Shown: piece by piece, positions 34,601-35,668 of the stretch
Position numbering within the stretch: position 1 is the stretch's first letter
How the letters are laid out: every line of letters starts with the position of its first letter
IMG/VR virus record: IMGVR_UViG_3300042894_003880
Coordinates: 1 to 35,668 of that record
DNA length: 35,668 nucleotides
DNA from: a virus
Reading direction: 5' to 3' (one strand)
Program-made: the position numbers and the translations under genes
Notes under the pieces: generated by a model
Told to the model about the DNA's origin: nothing
Databases searched by the model: none
What the model saw: the letters and a program-made list of their open reading frames with translations, nothing else

Positions 34601-34794
34601 ATCATGACGCAGTTATGAAACAACAAGGAAAAGCTCCTCAACAAGCCCAACAACAGCAAGCTCAACAAACTCCTCCTCCACCTGCTCCAGCAGGAACAGG
34701 AAAATCTGTTCCTGGGGTAAGAAACGATGATCCAACTATAAAAATGATGGAAGAAGGGAGTATGTGGAGTACGCAAGGTGGATTAATGGCATAA
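31696..34794 (+). CDS. Hub/tape-measure-like protein with phage tail lysozyme domain
   Basis: 1032-residue protein. About residues 95-150 and 250-350 hold Ala/Gly-rich helical segments (TTALGGAAGKAAFKAAPKLF, GAGLGAAIGIPAGEY). About 160-200 is a charged helix (RAARAAAREQRAQE). About 450-480 is a Gly-rich linker. Residues about 553-690 match the phage tail lysozyme family (PF18013-like): KNFFVNKGYTEEQAAGIVGN, then LQGESGNF with the probable catalytic Glu at 578, and AVGIAQWHPDRQAKF. The rest is hydrophilic, with a Gln/Pro-rich end. It directly follows the chaperone genes, the position of the tape measure in other tailed phages. So it may set tail length, form hub material (T4 gp29 role) and supply the cell-wall hydrolase missing from gp5. 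AAAAGGA precedes the ATG. Confidence 0.82.
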   Translation: MATNNSDTSFLDNAKEYASNAYNQTKDEFSRVSQNSKDRNWIVERESKLNNLTLSQKEQLKYISSADDAMKFVEAATAGDRQGAEKLYNQALKGQGGAIASFAGDVATTALGGAAGKAAFKAAPKLFKGAAEVIGENIPSLKKVSNVFKSAADKADEALSAERAARAAAREQRAQESIQRAQAEQQQARTATNSTPTETPFRSNTTRATETVQETITPPPEQSIFGKVADWTKNKIVQGADWAGGKVVEGAKSVGSGIASLGKTTLKGAGLGAAIGIPAGEYYENLSDEEKTKWQEKAQKGVDWVDNAIDHPGEAWEDIKKGAGNLLGDVAGGALGAAVGKGSNPFRGISAGTGSLFAGGGSVGSTFNSMPSGGDSGRIGESHFGGGDVQGKSAIEVLNKIYNVLAKTNDTINSISRDVSSLTRSQSQQNATNDLNSANMQARQNEMGSATPIYGGGGGGLGGEEGGMGEADKGFWSKLLGKINPKAAGAAAVSALNPAKKVGLLSKIGKGILGGAKAVGSAAKTVAPTAARVGGAVVGAELLNGGGDDKAAYAKNFFVNKGYTEEQAAGIVGNLQGESGNFNKDVISGERRGDGGKAVGIAQWHPDRQAKFKEIMHKDLVGASLEDQLEFVDWELNNSHKSAGNDLRKQTTAEGAAKSVERKYEITAASMHGGHSPERVRNAEKLMGKSLPDKKETSSAKPVIKGVELTGDRKRNPYFIAPGEEEKSSPYDVSAEDVNENTNKAPEQERLPYVLSDKGDGKFAKIDIWTRKKTTATPEEIKKYQEQTDRDNGKTAAPATPYSDVPDSEKLDAPKFHLYKDSIGTMQKQDLETGEEFLATDDDIKQDKEQKERESQWVEKHKISPSEQLQIDVDKTAEAYVAANPTASFVEKPTATPLSKKEQDMLKEVDDIDAERSKLQSEYDAEPRYKDYGDDKESMEKDLHRLDENYAKSKELDERRNNIAGTQEYHDAVMKQQGKAPQQAQQQQAQQTPPPPAPAGTGKSVPGVRNDDPTIKMMEEGSMWSTQGGLMA

Positions 34795-34796
34795 AA

Positions 34797-34818
34797 AAAG
34801 GGAGCCGAAGCTCCCTTT
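34797..34818. terminator. Bidirectional intrinsic terminator between convergent genes
   Basis: AAAGGGAGC, loop CGAA, GCTCCCTTT: a nine-base-pair stem with a tetraloop, preceded by a run of A and followed by TTTCTT. It has the features of a Rho-independent terminator on both strands. It starts two bases after the stop of the 1032-residue gene and ends five bases before the stop of gp32, so it separates rightward late transcripts from leftward gp32 transcripts. Confidence 0.93.
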
Positions 34819-34823
34819 CTTAT

Positions 34824-35668
34824 TTAATCATCACCTACAAGTTTAGAGAAATATGACATATCGTCATCTTCCTCGTCATCAATTACAGCTGCAGCAAATG
34901 AAGCAGTAGTTTTCTTTTCAACTACATTTTGTACAAATACTTCATCTTCAACCTCATCAAGAGATTTCGCTGTATAATCTTCAGCAGTTTTGTATTTTGA
35001 TTGATTAGTTTGACCTAAAACTCTTTTTAACCTAGCATCTAAATCCGCATAAGATTTAAAGTTTTTAGGTTCCAATAATTCTTGTAAAGAATATTGTGAT
35101 TTCCAAAGTTTTTCTAATTTATCATCATCTTCAAACAACGGACCTGCGCTATCAAATTCAGCTAAATCGTAATTTTGATAACCGTCAACTTTACGAATTT
35201 TTAATTTAAAGTTTGCGCCAGCCCAGAAATCAAATGGATCGATTGGTTTATCATCTTCAAACTGAGGATTCATAGCTTGAGTAATTTTTTCAAAAATTTT
35301 CTTACCATAAACATATTTAAATACTTTTCCTTCATGTTCAGGATGTTTTGTATCTTTAACAATATAAATGTTAGAGACATAATGCAATCGACGTTTTTGC
35401 TTACGTGCTTGCTCCTTGTTAGCCTCAATTCCTGATTCCCATAGTTCGCTATTATATTTTCCTAACGGATCGTCAAGACCGATTGACGTTAAAGATTTCT
35501 CGATATACCAACCACCTGGACCTTGAAAGCCATGATCATAATATTTTGCCCATGGAAGACCATCTGATTCCGCATCTTTTGGAGATGTTGGAAGAAAGCG
35601 AATAACTGCATAACCATTACCAGATTTGTCTAACTCACATTTCCAGTATTCATCTGCATCGCTATTTT
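34824..35668 (-). CDS. 32: Single-stranded DNA-binding protein gp32 (partial, N-terminus off window)
   Basis: Coats single-stranded DNA in replication, recombination and repair, and binds its own mRNA in T4. 280 codons are visible; the frame is open to the right edge and the true start lies beyond it. A TTG at 35385-35387 is internal (Leu in RRLHYVSN), not a start. Seen: NGYAVIRFLP (T4 NGQAVIRFLP), NHGFK-like YDHGFQG with WYIE, VSNIYIVKD (T4 ANILVVKD), EHEGKVFKYVYGKKIFEKI (T4 ENEGKVFKYRFGKKIWDKI), FWAGANFKLKI and an acidic tail (VIDDEEDDDMSYF). The T4 zinc-finger segment between WYIE and the KRK(T/R) block, with three Cys and one His, is replaced by a Cys-free stretch (DDPLGKYNSELWESG). Confidence 0.96.
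   Translation of the reverse strand, partial: NSDADEYWKCELDKSGNGYAVIRFLPTSPKDAESDGLPWAKYYDHGFQGPGGWYIEKSLTSIGLDDPLGKYNSELWESGIEANKEQARKQKRRLHYVSNIYIVKDTKHPEHEGKVFKYVYGKKIFEKITQAMNPQFEDDKPIDPFDFWAGANFKLKIRKVDGYQNYDLAEFDSAGPLFEDDDKLEKLWKSQYSLQELLEPKNFKSYADLDARLKRVLGQTNQSKYKTAEDYTAKSLDEVEDEVFVQNVVEKKTTASFAAAVIDDEEDDDMSYFSKLVGDD

Noticed and set aside
34824-35387. gp32 as a complete 187-residue protein starting at TTG 35387
   Set aside because: The frame continues upstream to the window edge with conserved gp32 sequence; the TTG is an internal Leu codon.

Overview
This window is the late structural region of a T4-like tailed phage (contractile tail, myovirus type). It is strongly AT-rich by eye; base composition was not computed. 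Almost every gene can be matched by protein motifs and gene order to the T4 terminase, neck, baseplate and tail modules. The proteins look more like those of marine T4-like phages (cyanophages, pelagimyophages) than like coliphage T4. Signs of this are a DUF4815-type giant tail protein, a gp32 without the T4 zinc finger, a gp5 without a lysozyme domain, and Gly/Ser/Asn-rich insertions in the wedge proteins. The host cannot be named from the sequence.

Layout. A long leftward (minus-strand) operon runs from 28727 to the left edge. In transcription order it holds the baseplate tube cap gp48, wedge gp53, a gp27-like hub, gp5 spike hub, wedge gp25, gp6, gp7 and gp8, a 2344-residue DUF4815-type protein, a related 495-residue protein and an 80-residue coiled-coil protein. 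These are followed by a 1543-residue repetitive tail fibre or adhesin with a C-terminal self-cleaving chaperone, neck proteins gp13 and gp14, tail terminator gp15, small terminase gp16 and large terminase gp17 (cut by the left edge). A short rightward operon (28801-34794) diverges from it: head-completion nuclease gp4, a possible DNA-end protector (gp2-like), a gp54-like tube initiator, a gp26/gp51-type hub assembly chaperone, and a 1032-residue hub or tape-measure protein carrying a tail lysozyme domain. It meets the leftward gp32 gene (cut by the right edge) at a bidirectional terminator. No intergenic gap exceeds about 80 bases.

How the parts work together. gp5 and the gp27-like protein form the hub and spike. 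gp25, gp53, gp6, gp7 and gp8 form the wedges. gp48 and gp54 cap the baseplate and start the tube. The rightward chaperone and lysozyme gene probably build the hub and set tail length. The giant proteins probably supply receptor binding. gp13, gp14 and gp15 join head and tail, gp16 and gp17 package DNA, and gp4 (and possibly gp2) finishes the packaged ends.

Most notable observation. The hub chaperone gene ends in a T-TTT-TTT heptamer two codons before its stop. The -1 frame is open from there for 66 codons and encodes a tail-chaperone-like extension that stops directly at the start codon of the 1032-residue gene. This is the same layout as the lambda G/GT/tape-measure unit, but built on a T4-type baseplate chaperone. 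Other points of interest are the apparent move of the tail lysozyme from gp5 to the hub/tape-measure protein, two recurrent protein modules spread over several neck and baseplate proteins, carbohydrate-binding-like inserts in gp53, long DNA repeats in the fibre gene, and a GC-rich Pro-Thr hinge in the DUF4815 protein.
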